Shown one piece after another: positions 10,770 to 20,219 of a DNA stretch of 64,000 nt. Origin of the DNA: Geomonas silvestris (GTDB taxonomy: Bacteria; Desulfobacterota; Desulfuromonadia; Geobacterales; Geobacteraceae); assembly GCF_014193515.1 (NCBI RefSeq), contig NZ_BLXX01000008.1, positions 62,001-126,000 of the forward strand. Reading direction: 5' to 3'. Position 1 is the first letter of the stretch; every line of letters starts with the position of its first letter. Both the position numbers and the translations under genes were made by a program. The notes beneath the pieces are model-generated. The model saw nothing but the letters and a program-made list of their open reading frames with translations. It was not told the DNA's origin and made no database searches.

Positions 10770-11029
10770 TAATTTTATCATTCTAACTTCGCGCAAAACC
10801 GTGTATTATTGGCAAGTCTATTGCTTGAGCTCTCATTAGAATATCGCGGCCCGCGACTGCGCATCCCCCCGAAGGGAGCCGGGGGCCGCGCAAATCCCGC
10901 ACCGCCGCCGAACCACGGGAAAACGCGCCGTTTGGGCGCCGGCCGGACCACGGGGCCCGGCGCCGCGCCACTCCGCCATTGCACGGCGAGCCGGCGGCCA
11001 TATCACGTACTCTTTACCACGGACGGACT

Positions 11030-13090
11030 ATGCTCAACTCGCTGAAAATAAAAATTCTGACCCTGGTCACCCTGATCATGATGCTGATCATCGGGACGGT
11101 AGCCTTTCTCAACTTCAGCCATCAAAAGGAGATGCTGCACGAGATCGCCAACCGCAACACCCAGGTGCTCATCGAGACCATCAAGAGCTCCATCGGCAAC
11201 GCGATGCTCTCGGGACACTCGGAGGAGATCGGCAACGTCTTCGCCCGGATCAGGACCCGGGAGTTCGTGAAGTCCCTGCGCATCGTGGACGCCAACGGTA
11301 AGGTCCTGGTCTCCGCCTCGCACGACGAGGTGGGGAAACAGGTCCCCGGTTTCGGCCCGGAGGGGACCGGCGGGCGCAGGACCGGCGCCCCAGGCGATGA
11401 CGGCACGTTCGTCTCCTTTGCCCGGATCACCAACGCCCCGGCCTGTTTCAAGTGCCACGCCGCCGGGCAGGACACCCTCGGCTTTCTGGAGATCAGGCTC
11501 TCCCTCGACTACCTAAAGGAGTACATCACCCACGAACGCGACACGGCGGTCTACTCGAGCCTCCTTTTGGTAAGCCTCATCTTCTGCACCATCGGCATCT
11601 TCCTCATCGTCTACGTCGACAAGCCGATCCAGAGACTCATCTCCTTCATGAGGGACGTGGAGCGCGGCGACTTCGAGCAGCGCATCGAGCTCTCCTCGAG
11701 CTACGAGATGCGCACCCTGGGGGAGAGTTTCAACCGCATGGTGCAGCGGGTGAAGATGCTCATGCAGTCGACTGTGGCCCACGAGCGCGAACTGGCGCGC
11801 GCCCAGGAGAAGCTGAACCACCACCGGGAAACCCACCTGATGAACGGCCGGCTCGAGGAGCAGATCCGCGAGATCGAGACCCTGAACGTCACCCTCGAGG
11901 AGCGCATCGAGGAGATCGAGGAGGCGAACTACAAGATCGCCGACCTGGCCGGGGAGCTCGAGGACAAGAACACCAACCTGGAGAAGGCGGTGGCGAAGCT
12001 CTCCACCCTGTACAAGCTGGGGCTCGCCATCAACTCGACCATCGAGGTGGAGAGCCTGTACCATCTGGTGGTGCAGACCACCATGGAGACCCTGCAGGCC
12101 CAGATCGGCTACATCATCCTCTACGATGCCGAGGCGGGGGAGCTCAAGGTCACCAACCTGCTCGGCACCGGCAACGACGCGGAGCACCAGGAGGCGCGCA
12201 TCCCGATGAAGGAGTCCGGCGTCTCCACCTGGGTGATCAGAAACGGCCGGCCGCTGCTCATCGCGGACATGGCGCAGACGCCGGAGTTCGACCGGCACTC
12301 GGCCCTGGGCTACGAGAGAAAGACCCTGATCTGCGCCCCCCTGCAGGTAAAAGACGAGATCATCGGCACGCTCACCGTGGTGAACAAGCAGCACAACACC
12401 ACCTACAACCACGAAGAGCTGGAGCTTTTGAGCACCATCGCCGCGCAGGCCTCCATCGCCATCAAGAACGCGAAGCTCTACGACGAGCAGCAAAAGACCT
12501 ACCTGAACACCATCCAGGCGCTGGTCTCGGCCATCGAAGCGAGCGACTCTTACACCCGGGGGCACTCGGAGCGGGTCACCCGCCTTTCGCTCTCCCTGGC
12601 GCGCCGGCTTGACCTGCCGCAAAACCGCCTCAAGGTGATCGAGCGCGCCGCCATCCTGCACGACATCGGCAAGATCGGCATCGACCTGTCGCTTTTGCAC
12701 AAGGAGGAGCAGCTGACCAAGGCCGACGTGGCCGAACTGCAGTTGCACCCGACCATCGGCATGAAGATCCTCGAGCCGATCGAGTTCCTCTACGACGTAA
12801 GGCTCTGCATCGGGCAGCACCACGAGCGCTACGACGGGCTGGGGTACCCCAACAACCTGGCCGCCGAGGACCTGCTCCTCGAGTCGCGCATCCTGGCCAT
12901 CGCCGACTCCTTCGACGCCATGACCTCGGACCGCCCCTACCGCAAGGCCCTCGAGGTCGAGGTGGCCATCAAGGAGCTCTCCGAGAACGCCGGGACCCAG
13001 TTCGACCCCGAGCTGGTCCCCATCTTCATCGACCTCTTGATGACCCCCAACTTCCTGCCGCACCGCGACCTGGAGGCGGCAGAGGCCTGA
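11030..13090 (+). CDS. Haem-sensor HAMP-GAF-HD-GYP cyclic-di-GMP phosphodiesterase
   Basis: Membrane signalling protein predicted to hydrolyse cyclic di-GMP. Order: TM1 (ILTLVTLIMMLIIGTVAFLNF); a periplasmic sensor with a single c-type haem motif CFKCH at residues 139-143; TM2 (SLLLVSLIFCTIGIFLIVYV); HAMP (DKPIQRLISFMRDVERGDFEQRIEL); a long coiled coil; a GAF domain (STLYKLGLAINSTIEVESLYHLVV onward); and HD-GYP with ILHDIGKIGID (His-Asp near residue 544) and QHHERYDGLGYP. The HD, HH and GYP residues are all present, so catalysis is likely. I use ATG 11030 (MLNSLKIKI), which places TM1 at the N-terminus. It is a single gene, divergent from the SpoIID-like gene. Confidence 0.9.
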   Translation: MLNSLKIKILTLVTLIMMLIIGTVAFLNFSHQKEMLHEIANRNTQVLIETIKSSIGNAMLSGHSEEIGNVFARIRTREFVKSLRIVDANGKVLVSASHDEVGKQVPGFGPEGTGGRRTGAPGDDGTFVSFARITNAPACFKCHAAGQDTLGFLEIRLSLDYLKEYITHERDTAVYSSLLLVSLIFCTIGIFLIVYVDKPIQRLISFMRDVERGDFEQRIELSSSYEMRTLGESFNRMVQRVKMLMQSTVAHERELARAQEKLNHHRETHLMNGRLEEQIREIETLNVTLEERIEEIEEANYKIADLAGELEDKNTNLEKAVAKLSTLYKLGLAINSTIEVESLYHLVVQTTMETLQAQIGYIILYDAEAGELKVTNLLGTGNDAEHQEARIPMKESGVSTWVIRNGRPLLIADMAQTPEFDRHSALGYERKTLICAPLQVKDEIIGTLTVVNKQHNTTYNHEELELLSTIAAQASIAIKNAKLYDEQQKTYLNTIQALVSAIEASDSYTRGHSERVTRLSLSLARRLDLPQNRLKVIERAAILHDIGKIGIDLSLLHKEEQLTKADVAELQLHPTIGMKILEPIEFLYDVRLCIGQHHERYDGLGYPNNLAAEDLLLESRILAIADSFDAMTSDRPYRKALEVEVAIKELSENAGTQFDPELVPIFIDLLMTPNFLPHRDLEAAEA

Positions 13091-13122
13091 GAACCGTCTT
13101 AAGTCCTTAGAACCCGTAACGA

Positions 13123-13151
13123 TTGCCCCGTTTGGCAATACATGCTATAAA
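13123..13151 (+). promoter_or_regulatory. Putative promoter for oppD-oppF
   Basis: TTGCCC (13123-13128), 17-base spacer, TATAAA (13146-13151) with an upstream TGC. It sits about 110 bases before the chosen oppD start. Confidence 0.4.
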
Positions 13152-13257
13152 TGGCAGGTCCACTCCGGCCCGCGCCCAGGCGACGGGCCGGCTCACGTTG
13201 GGCCGGCCGGGTCCCCTCAAGGCCCCCGCACCTATAAAGAACGCAATCGGAGTACTC

Positions 13258-14216
<959 letters not shown>

Positions 14217-14220
<4 letters not shown>

Positions 14221-15197
14221 AGCCCCTTTTGAGCGCGCACAACCTGGTCAAACAGTTCCCGGTGCAGGCAGGCCCCTTCGAGCCCAAGCGCATCCTTACC
14301 GCGGTGGCCGGGATCGACCTCGAGCTCTACCCGGGGGAGACCCTGGGGCTCGCCGGCGAGTCCGGCTGCGGCAAGTCGACCGTGGCCCGACTCCTCACCG
14401 GACTGATCCCCGCAAGTTCCGGGTCGATCAGCTTCGACGGCAAGGACCTCGCCTCCCTCGATGCCGCCGGGACGGCGCGCTTTCGCAAGGAGGTCCAGAT
14501 GATCTTCCAGGACCCCTTCTCCTCGCTCAACCCGAGGATGCGGGTGGCGGAGATCATCGGCGAGCCGCTGGCGATCCACGGCATCGGCACCCCCGCCGAG
14601 CGGCGCGACCGGGTGGCGAGCCTGGCGACCCGGGTGGGGCTTGCGCCGGACCACCTGCAGCGTTTTCCCCACGAGTTCTCCGGCGGGCAGCGCCAGCGGA
14701 TCGGCATCGCCCGCGCCCTCGCGGTCGCGCCGCGGCTCATCATCGCCGACGAGCCGGTCTCGGCGCTGGACCTCTCGATCCAGGCCCAGATCATCAACCT
14801 CCTGCAGGATCTCAAGGCGGAGCTCGGCCTCGGCTTTTTGTTCATCACCCACGACCTGTCGGTGCTCAGACACCTAAGCGACCGGGTCGCCATCATGTAC
14901 CTGGGGCGCATCGTGGAGACCGGCAGCCGCGAGGCGGTGCTCGACCGGCTCCTGCACCCCTACACCGAGGTGCTCTTGAGCGCGATCCCGCGGATCGACG
15001 GGGGCAAGGAGCGCCGGGTCATCGCCCGTGGCGAGCTCCCCTCGCCGCTGGCACCGCCGTCGGGGTGCCCGTTCCACACCCGTTGTCCCTACGCCAAGCC
15101 GGTCTGCGCCAGCGATCCCCCTCCCCTGGAGGAGAAGGAGCCGGGGCACTGGGCGGCCTGTCATTTTAGTAAAGAGATCTATCGCTCACAGCGATAG
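14217..15197 (+). CDS. Oligopeptide/dipeptide ABC transporter ATPase (OppF/DppF type)
   Basis: Second ATPase of the pair. Walker A GESGCGKST, Q-loop IFQDPFSSLNPRM, signature FSGGQRQRIGIARAL, Walker B LIIADEPVSALD, H-loop ITHDLSVLRHLSDRVAIMYLGRIVE, and the family's C-terminal CPFHTRCPYAKPVC cluster. The 326-residue length is normal. It starts inside the last codon of oppD (ATGA overlap), so the two are translated together and probably form a heterodimer. Which substrate is carried cannot be told from the ATPases. Confidence 0.9.
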
Positions 15198-15205
15198 CTT
15201 TTCCA

Positions 15206-15292
15206 TTGACAAGATAGCTTTCATACTACATATAGATAATCAAGAACAACGGGGGGTGGCAGCGACCCGTTCCGGGGCAAGGCCCCGCGGGT
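15206..15292 (+). promoter_or_regulatory. Promoter-like region and strong stem-loop before the ArsR-type gene
   Basis: A consensus -35 TTGACA (15206-15211) is followed by AT-rich sequence with -10 candidates CATATA at 15229 (17-base spacer) or TATAGA at 15231 (19). GATAGCTTT occurs twice (about 15193 and 15213) as a possible operator half-site pair. Downstream, ACCCG (15265-15269) and CGGGGC (15273-15278) pair with GCCCCG and CGGGT (15282-15292), forming a stable hairpin in the 5' leader. Confidence 0.4.
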
Positions 15293-15374
15293 TCGGGCGA
15301 AAAGGTGGAAAATCGCACCCTGAGGTCCGATCCCGCACCGGCGCCAGGATCACATTGAAGCGGAGGAAAGAGAT

Positions 15375-15656
15375 TTGGCATTTGACAAGACGAAGGATTT
15401 CACTAAGGAAGCGGAGATGCTCAAGGTGCTCGGGCATCCGATCCGGCTCAAGATAGTGGCGGGGCTCTGCACCAAGGAGTGCAACGTGAAGCACATCTGG
15501 GAGTGTCTGGGGTTGCCGCAGGCCACGGTATCGCAGCACCTGGCGCTTTTGAAGAACAAGGGGATCATCGAAGGGACCCGGGACGGGGTCGAGGTGCACT
15601 ACGCGGTGGTGAGCCCCTTCGCCCGCAGGCTCATCGAGATCCTGGACCAGCCCTAA
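15375..15656 (+). CDS. ArsR/SmtB-family winged-helix repressor
   Basis: A 93-residue DNA-binding regulator. The winged-helix core is clear: AEMLKVLGHPIRLKIVAGLC, recognition helix LGLPQATVSQHLALLKNKGIIEG, and wing RDGVEVHYAVV. Cysteines in GLCTKECNVKHIWEC lie at the position of the metal-sensing CxC motif of arsenic/cadmium sensors, but the spacing (CxxxC) differs, so a metal or redox ligand is possible only as inference. Start TTG 15375 has GGAGG eight bases upstream. No metal-resistance gene adjoins; the next gene is convergent tldE. It may act on its own promoter or a distant target. Confidence 0.85.
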   Translation: MAFDKTKDFTKEAEMLKVLGHPIRLKIVAGLCTKECNVKHIWECLGLPQATVSQHLALLKNKGIIEGTRDGVEVHYAVVSPFARRLIEILDQP

Positions 15657-15671
15657 GGAGCTTGACCGGCC

Positions 15672-17018
15672 TCAGGAGCCACTCACATCGAGCTCGCCGA
15701 TCCTGAGCGAAGGCGAGCCGACCGAACCGAAGAAGCGCAGGTCGTCAGCCACCAGTTCCACGTTGTTGAAGAGCTCGAACAGGTTGCCGGCGATGGCGAT
15801 CCCCTTGACGGGGTGCACGAGTTCCCCACCCTCCAGGTAGTATCCGGTTGCCCCCACCGAAAAATCGCCGGAGATGGCGTTGGCGGTATGCATGCCGAGC
15901 ACGTCGGTAATCAGGACGCCGCGCCCAATTCCGGCGCGCAGCTCTTCCGGGGTGCTCCTCCCCGGCTGAAGGTGCAGGTTGTGCGCGGCAAGCCGCGGAG
16001 GGCCCTTGACCCCGCCGCGCACCGAGTTGCCGGTAGAAGCGGCCCCCAGGCGGATCCCCCAGTAGCTGTCGTAGAGAAAGCCCTGCAAAATGCCTGAGGT
16101 CACCAGCGCGGTATCCTGCTGTGGCACCCCTTCCCCGTCGCACGGGGCGCTCCCCATCCCGTTTTCCAGCAGGCCGTTGTCGCGCACGCTGACCTGCTCC
16201 GAGAAGATCCGCTCGCCGGTGCGCCCGGCCAGCCTCGACTTCCCCTTGTGCACGTTTTCACCCAGGAAGGAACCCGCGAGTACCTCGAGGAGCTGCGCGG
16301 CCACGTGCCGGTCCAGCACCACCGGGCAGCGCATGGTGGCAAACGGGCGTGCCCCCAAAAGTGCGACCGCCTTGCCGGCGGCGCCGGCCGCCACCTTTTC
16401 CGGGTCCACGCCGTCCAGGCGGTGCGAGAAAGCGAAGTCCCACCCCATCTGTGCGCCGCCCTCGGCTTCGGCAACCGCCGAGGCGCTCAGGCTCAGCTGG
16501 GTCCCCTGGTACTGCGCCGCGACCCCGAGCGAGTTCTGAATCAGCACCTGGTAGACCGATTCGCTGTAGCTGCACTTGCGTACCCGTTTCACCCGCGGGT
16601 CCTGCGCCAGCACCCGGCGTTCCAGTTCGAGGGCGCGCTCCACCTTTTCCTGGTCCGGCGTCGCAAAGAAGGCGGGATCGTACAAATGGGGGAGCACCGG
16701 GTACCCCCCCGGCAGCGGCGCCGGTAGCACGCAGAAGGGGTCGGGGGTCTGCATGGTGGCCCCCACCACCGCCCCCTCCACCATCTGCTTCAGGGCGGCC
16801 TCATCGAACGAGGTGGAAAAGGAGAACCCCAGCCCCGACCCGACCTTGACCCGCACCGCGACGCCGAAGGGTTCCGCGCAGCGGAAGGTGTCGAGCTGGC
16901 CGTTGCGCGCCTCGACTGCAAGGTCGCGGGAGCGGGTCAGCATGATCTCGAAGGCATCGGGATGGCGTGCCTCGAGCAGCGCGGCTACCTGGTTGGCGTA
17001 AGGGGTGAGGTCGGTCAT
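15672..17018 (-). CDS. pmbA: TldE/PmbA metalloprotease-family protein
   Basis: Subunit of the TldD/TldE heterodimeric protease, which trims peptides such as modified-peptide precursors and CcdA antitoxin. The protein starts MTDLTPYANQVAALLEARHPDAFEIMLTRS and shows family blocks RDLAVEARNGQLDTFRC, GLGFSFSTSF, GFLYDSYWGIRLG, STGNSVRGG, GVLITDVLGMHTANAISGDFSVGATGYYLEGGE and the C-terminal IAGNLFELFNNVE. TldE itself lacks the TldD HExxxH site, as here. At 448 residues it is full length. tldD is not in the window. Confidence 0.92.
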   Translation of the reverse strand: MTDLTPYANQVAALLEARHPDAFEIMLTRSRDLAVEARNGQLDTFRCAEPFGVAVRVKVGSGLGFSFSTSFDEAALKQMVEGAVVGATMQTPDPFCVLPAPLPGGYPVLPHLYDPAFFATPDQEKVERALELERRVLAQDPRVKRVRKCSYSESVYQVLIQNSLGVAAQYQGTQLSLSASAVAEAEGGAQMGWDFAFSHRLDGVDPEKVAAGAAGKAVALLGARPFATMRCPVVLDRHVAAQLLEVLAGSFLGENVHKGKSRLAGRTGERIFSEQVSVRDNGLLENGMGSAPCDGEGVPQQDTALVTSGILQGFLYDSYWGIRLGAASTGNSVRGGVKGPPRLAAHNLHLQPGRSTPEELRAGIGRGVLITDVLGMHTANAISGDFSVGATGYYLEGGELVHPVKGIAIAGNLFELFNNVELVADDLRFFGSVGSPSLRIGELDVSGS

Positions 17019-17042
17019 GGTGCCTCTTGTTGGTTTCAGATG

Positions 17043-17085
17043 ATCGGACCGATCCGGCCGATCGGACTGGTCGGACCGATCACTA
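17043..17085. repeat. Short GATCGGACC-type palindromic repeat
   Basis: Between pmbA and the acetyltransferase start region, about four copies of a TCGGACC / GATCGG motif are stacked with roughly 10-bp steps, forming nested palindromes such as GATCGGACCGATC. It is followed by a T/G run. It has the look of a dispersed repeat, not an operator. Confidence 0.6.
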
Positions 17086-17108
17086 TGTTTTTGGGGGGAG
17101 GTCCGCTG

Positions 17109-17558
17109 CTACAGGTCCAAGATCATGGCGATCTCGTCGCAGTCGGGGAACTTCACGCACTTGATGCAGTCGCCCCACACCTTGTGCGGCAATTCCGACT
17201 TGTCCACCACCTTGAAGCCGAACTTGGCGAAGAAGTCCGGCTTGTAGGTCAGGCAGAAGACGCGCTTGAGGCCGATTACGCGGGCCTCCTCGAGACAGGC
17301 GCCCACCACCTGGCTGCCGATGCCGCGGCGCCCGGCGTCCTCGGCGACCGCCACCGAGCGCACCTCGGCCAGGTCCTCCCAGACGATGTGCAGGGCCGAG
17401 GCCCCGAGCACCCGCCCGTCCTCTTCCCAGATGTAGAAATCCCGTATCGCGTCGTAGAGTTCGGAAAGCGAGCGGGAGAGCATCTCGCCGCGGCTCGCGT
17501 AGTTGGTGAGCAGTTTCTGGATGTCTTTTACGTCGCTGATTTTTGCCTTTCTCAACAT
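17109..17558 (-). CDS. argA: Short-form N-acetylglutamate synthase (GNAT)
   Basis: Predicted to acetylate glutamate with acetyl-CoA, the first step of arginine synthesis. A 149-residue stand-alone GNAT domain: IRKA-like start MLRKAKISDVKDIQKLL, acetyl-CoA-binding motif SVAVAEDAGRRGIGSQVV, and the end LPHKVWGDCIKCVKFPDCDE, which resembles the C-terminus of N-acetylglutamate synthases. It lacks the amino-acid-kinase domain of classical ArgA, as known for short NAGS enzymes. It overlaps recN by seven bases, with AGGAGG seven bases before its ATG. A different small-molecule acetyltransferase remains possible. Confidence 0.75.
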   Translation of the reverse strand: MLRKAKISDVKDIQKLLTNYASRGEMLSRSLSELYDAIRDFYIWEEDGRVLGASALHIVWEDLAEVRSVAVAEDAGRRGIGSQVVGACLEEARVIGLKRVFCLTYKPDFFAKFGFKVVDKSELPHKVWGDCIKCVKFPDCDEIAMILDL

Positions 17559-19216
17559 GTTGCTGCCTCCTGAATCAATTCCCGGGCGTGCTCCAGGGTC
17601 TTCTCGGTTATCTTCGCCCCGCCCAACATCCGTGCTACTTCTGCCACCCTCCCCTCGCCTTCCAGGCGCTGGACACAGGTGGAAGTGCGGCCGTCGGTGA
17701 CCGCCTTTTCGACCCGCAGGTGCTGGTCCGCGAAGGCCGCCACCTGGGGGAGATGGGTGATGGCGAGCACCTGCTGCGCTCCTGCCACTTTTTTCAGTTT
17801 GACCCCGACCAGCGCCGAGGTGGCGCCGCCGATGCCGGTGTCGACCTCGTCGAAGATGAGCGTCGGCACCTCGCTCTCGGGGTGGAGCTGCTTCAAGGCC
17901 AGCATGAGCCTGGAGAGCTCGCCGCCGGAGGCTACCTTGGCCAGTGGCCTCGGCGGCTCGCCGGGGTTGGGCGAGAAGAGGAACTCGGCCCGCTCGAAAC
18001 CGTAGGAGCGCGGCTCCGTGAGCGCCTCGAAGCTGGTCTCGAACACGGCGTGCTTCATGGCGAGCTCGCCAAGCTCGCGCTCCATCCCCGTCTTGAGGGC
18101 CGCCGCACCCTTGTGCCGCTCCTCGCTCAAACGCTTCCCGAGCCGGGCCAGCTCGTCCTTCAGGGCCTCGATCTCCGCGCTGAGGTGGTCGCGGGCCTGC
18201 TCCCGCCCGGTGAGGCCGGCGAGCTCGGCTGCGATCCCCTCCTGGTAGGAAAGGATCTCCGCGATGTCCGCGCCGTACTTGCGCTTCAACTTGTTGATGG
18301 CGTCGATCCGGTCGTCCAGCTGCTCGAGCCTCCCGGGGTCCGCCTCCACCCCTGCCGCGTAGTCGCGCAGGGTGAGCGAGGCGTCCTCCAGTTGCGCGAA
18401 GGCCCCCTCGAGGTTCTCGCAGACAGGAGCCAGGTTGCGGTCAATGGCGCTCGCCTCGGACACGCTCCCGATCACCCGGCGCAGCCTCCCAAGAAGTGCT
18501 GCATCGTCGCCGTAGAGGGCGTCGAAAGCCTGCTGGCTTGCAGCGAGGAGCTTCTCGCCGTGCGCCAGGCGCCCGCGCTCCTCGGCGAGCTCTTCCTCCT
18601 CGCCGGCGTAGAGCTTCGCTGAGGCGATCTCCTCGTTCTGGAAGGAGAGCAGGTCCAGGCGGCGCGCAGCCTCGCGCTCCCCCTGTTCCAGCGCCTCGAG
18701 CTCCGCCCTCGCCTTCTGGTACGCCTCGAAGCGCGACTGGAACTCCTCGCGCAGCTTGAGGCAGCCGGCAAAGCCGTCCAGAAGCCGCAGGTGCTGGTCG
18801 ATCTTCAAAAGGGTCTGGGAGTCGTGCTGGCCGTAGATGTTGATGAGGCCGCGGGAGAGTTCGGCGAGCATGGTGGTGGTCGCGAGCCCCCCGGAGATGA
18901 AGACACGGTTCTTGCCGCCGCGGGAGACCACCCGGCGCACCAGGAGTTCCCCGTCGCACTCGATCCCGCTTGCCGCGAGGCTCTTCGCCAGTTCGGGGCG
19001 CTCGGTCAGGTCGAAGAGCGCCTCCACCGAGGCCTCCTCGGCACCGGAGCGGATCAGCTCGGAGCTCGCCCGCCCCCCCAGGATCAGGTTCACCGCATCG
19101 ATGATGATCGATTTGCCGGCACCTGTTTCGCCGGTCAGTATGTTGAGCCCGGGCTGAAACTCGACGTGCAGCTTGTCGATGATGGCGAGATTGCTGATCT
19201 GCAGTTCTCTCAGCAC
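17552..19216 (-). CDS. recN: DNA repair protein RecN
   Basis: SMC-like ATPase that gathers broken DNA ends during double-strand-break repair. Begins LRELQISNLAIIDKLHVEF, with Walker A GETGAGKSIIID near residue 30, a long central coiled coil, signature LAKVASGGELSRLMLALK, and Walker B LIFDEVDTGIGG near 452. 554 residues is normal. The GTG start shares its first base with the TAG stop of nadK, which argues against the longer open frame that runs back through nadK. recN is usually SOS-regulated; no LexA box was identified because transcription probably begins upstream of nadK. Confidence 0.95.
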   Translation of the reverse strand: MLRELQISNLAIIDKLHVEFQPGLNILTGETGAGKSIIIDAVNLILGGRASSELIRSGAEEASVEALFDLTERPELAKSLAASGIECDGELLVRRVVSRGGKNRVFISGGLATTTMLAELSRGLINIYGQHDSQTLLKIDQHLRLLDGFAGCLKLREEFQSRFEAYQKARAELEALEQGEREAARRLDLLSFQNEEIASAKLYAGEEEELAEERGRLAHGEKLLAASQQAFDALYGDDAALLGRLRRVIGSVSEASAIDRNLAPVCENLEGAFAQLEDASLTLRDYAAGVEADPGRLEQLDDRIDAINKLKRKYGADIAEILSYQEGIAAELAGLTGREQARDHLSAEIEALKDELARLGKRLSEERHKGAAALKTGMERELGELAMKHAVFETSFEALTEPRSYGFERAEFLFSPNPGEPPRPLAKVASGGELSRLMLALKQLHPESEVPTLIFDEVDTGIGGATSALVGVKLKKVAGAQQVLAITHLPQVAAFADQHLRVEKAVTDGRTSTCVQRLEGEGRVAEVARMLGGAKITEKTLEHARELIQEAATC

Positions 19217-20082
19217 TAGCGCTCCCCCCACTTCAGCTTGGCCCGGAGCACGGAGAAGTAGTCCTTGCTGCGCGACTGGACCAGGCGGGCCACATGGTCG
19301 GACTTCTTGATGTGCACCTGGTCGCCGCAGATAAGCTTCACGCCGACCTGGCCGTCCAGGGTCAGGAACACCGCCTCGTCCTCCTGGGCGTCGATGCGGA
19401 TGGCGATGCTCGCGTCGGCCCCCACCACCAGCGGGCGGTTGGTGAGGGTGTGCGGGCAGATAGGGGTGATCGAGATGCAGTTCAGCGCCGGGTGGATGAT
19501 CGGCCCGTTGGCGGAGAGCGAGTAGCCGGTCGATCCGGTCGGCGTGGAAATGATCAGGCCGTCGGCCTTGAAGGTGGTCAGATGACGCCCGTCCACGGAG
19601 GTCTCCATGTCCACGATGCGCGCCAGGGCCCCCTTGTTGATGACCACGTCGTTCAAGACGCGGTGCCGCTCGATCTGCTCGCCGCCGCGCAGCACCTGGG
19701 CCAACAGCATCATGCGCTGGCTCAGCTCGAAGTCGCCCGCGAGGCAGCGCTCCATGGCCGGATACATCTCGTCCAGCGTGATCTCGGTGAGAAAGCCGAG
19801 GCTCCCGAGGTTGACCCCCAGGATGGGGACCTCGCGCGAGCCGACCATGCGGCAGGCGGCGATGAGCGTCCCGTCGCCCCCGAGCACCACCACCAGGTCG
19901 GCGCCGGTGGCCACCTCGGAGCTCTCGGCGCTCTCGGCCAACCCCGGATGCCTGAGCTGCTTGGAGAGGTGTTCCTCCACCCGGGGGACGATTTCGCGCT
20001 GGGTCAGCCAGTCGATCAGTTCCTCGGCAACGCCCAGGCAACGGGGGTCGTGCACTTTCGCTATGATGGCGATTTTTTTCAT
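19216..20082 (-). CDS. nadK: NAD kinase
   Basis: Phosphorylates NAD to NADP in the cytoplasm, the only route to NADP. Motifs: VVVLGGDGTLIAA (residues about 64-76, catalytic GGDG), GVNLGSLGFLTEI, ALNDVVINKG, STPTGSTGYSLSANGPIIHP, and TNRPLVV. At 288 residues it is the usual size. AAGGGGG sits just before the ATG. It is the first gene of nadK-recN-argA, a common gene order in bacteria for the first two. Confidence 0.95.
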   Translation of the reverse strand: MKKIAIIAKVHDPRCLGVAEELIDWLTQREIVPRVEEHLSKQLRHPGLAESAESSEVATGADLVVVLGGDGTLIAACRMVGSREVPILGVNLGSLGFLTEITLDEMYPAMERCLAGDFELSQRMMLLAQVLRGGEQIERHRVLNDVVINKGALARIVDMETSVDGRHLTTFKADGLIISTPTGSTGYSLSANGPIIHPALNCISITPICPHTLTNRPLVVGADASIAIRIDAQEDEAVFLTLDGQVGVKLICGDQVHIKKSDHVARLVQSRSKDYFSVLRAKLKWGER

Positions 20083-20101
20083 CAGACCCCCTTTACTTGT
20101 A

Positions 20102-20130
20102 TTGTAATCTAGGATTTACTAGCATATAAG
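20102..20130 (+). promoter_or_regulatory. Putative promoter for glgP-rarA
   Basis: TTGTAA (20102-20107), 17-base spacer, TATAAG (20125-20130), leaving a leader of about 80 bases before glgP. The divergent nadK promoter must overlap this 137-bp region; no clear match was picked for it. Confidence 0.5.
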
Positions 20131-20219
20131 TTGTACCATGTCCAATGGAAACTAGATCTGGCGCGGCCTCGCGGGGAGGGGTCCCAGCCGGTGCAATCGG
20201 GCTGGGAACAGGGTGACTA

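Noticed and set aside
10840-11029. Cyclic-di-GMP riboswitch before the HD-GYP gene
   Set aside because: The leader is GC-rich with a hairpin but lacks the conserved GEMM core segments.
13120-13160. Sigma-54 promoter before oppD
   Set aside because: TTGGCA and TGCT are present, but the GG-to-GC spacing is 8, not the required 10.
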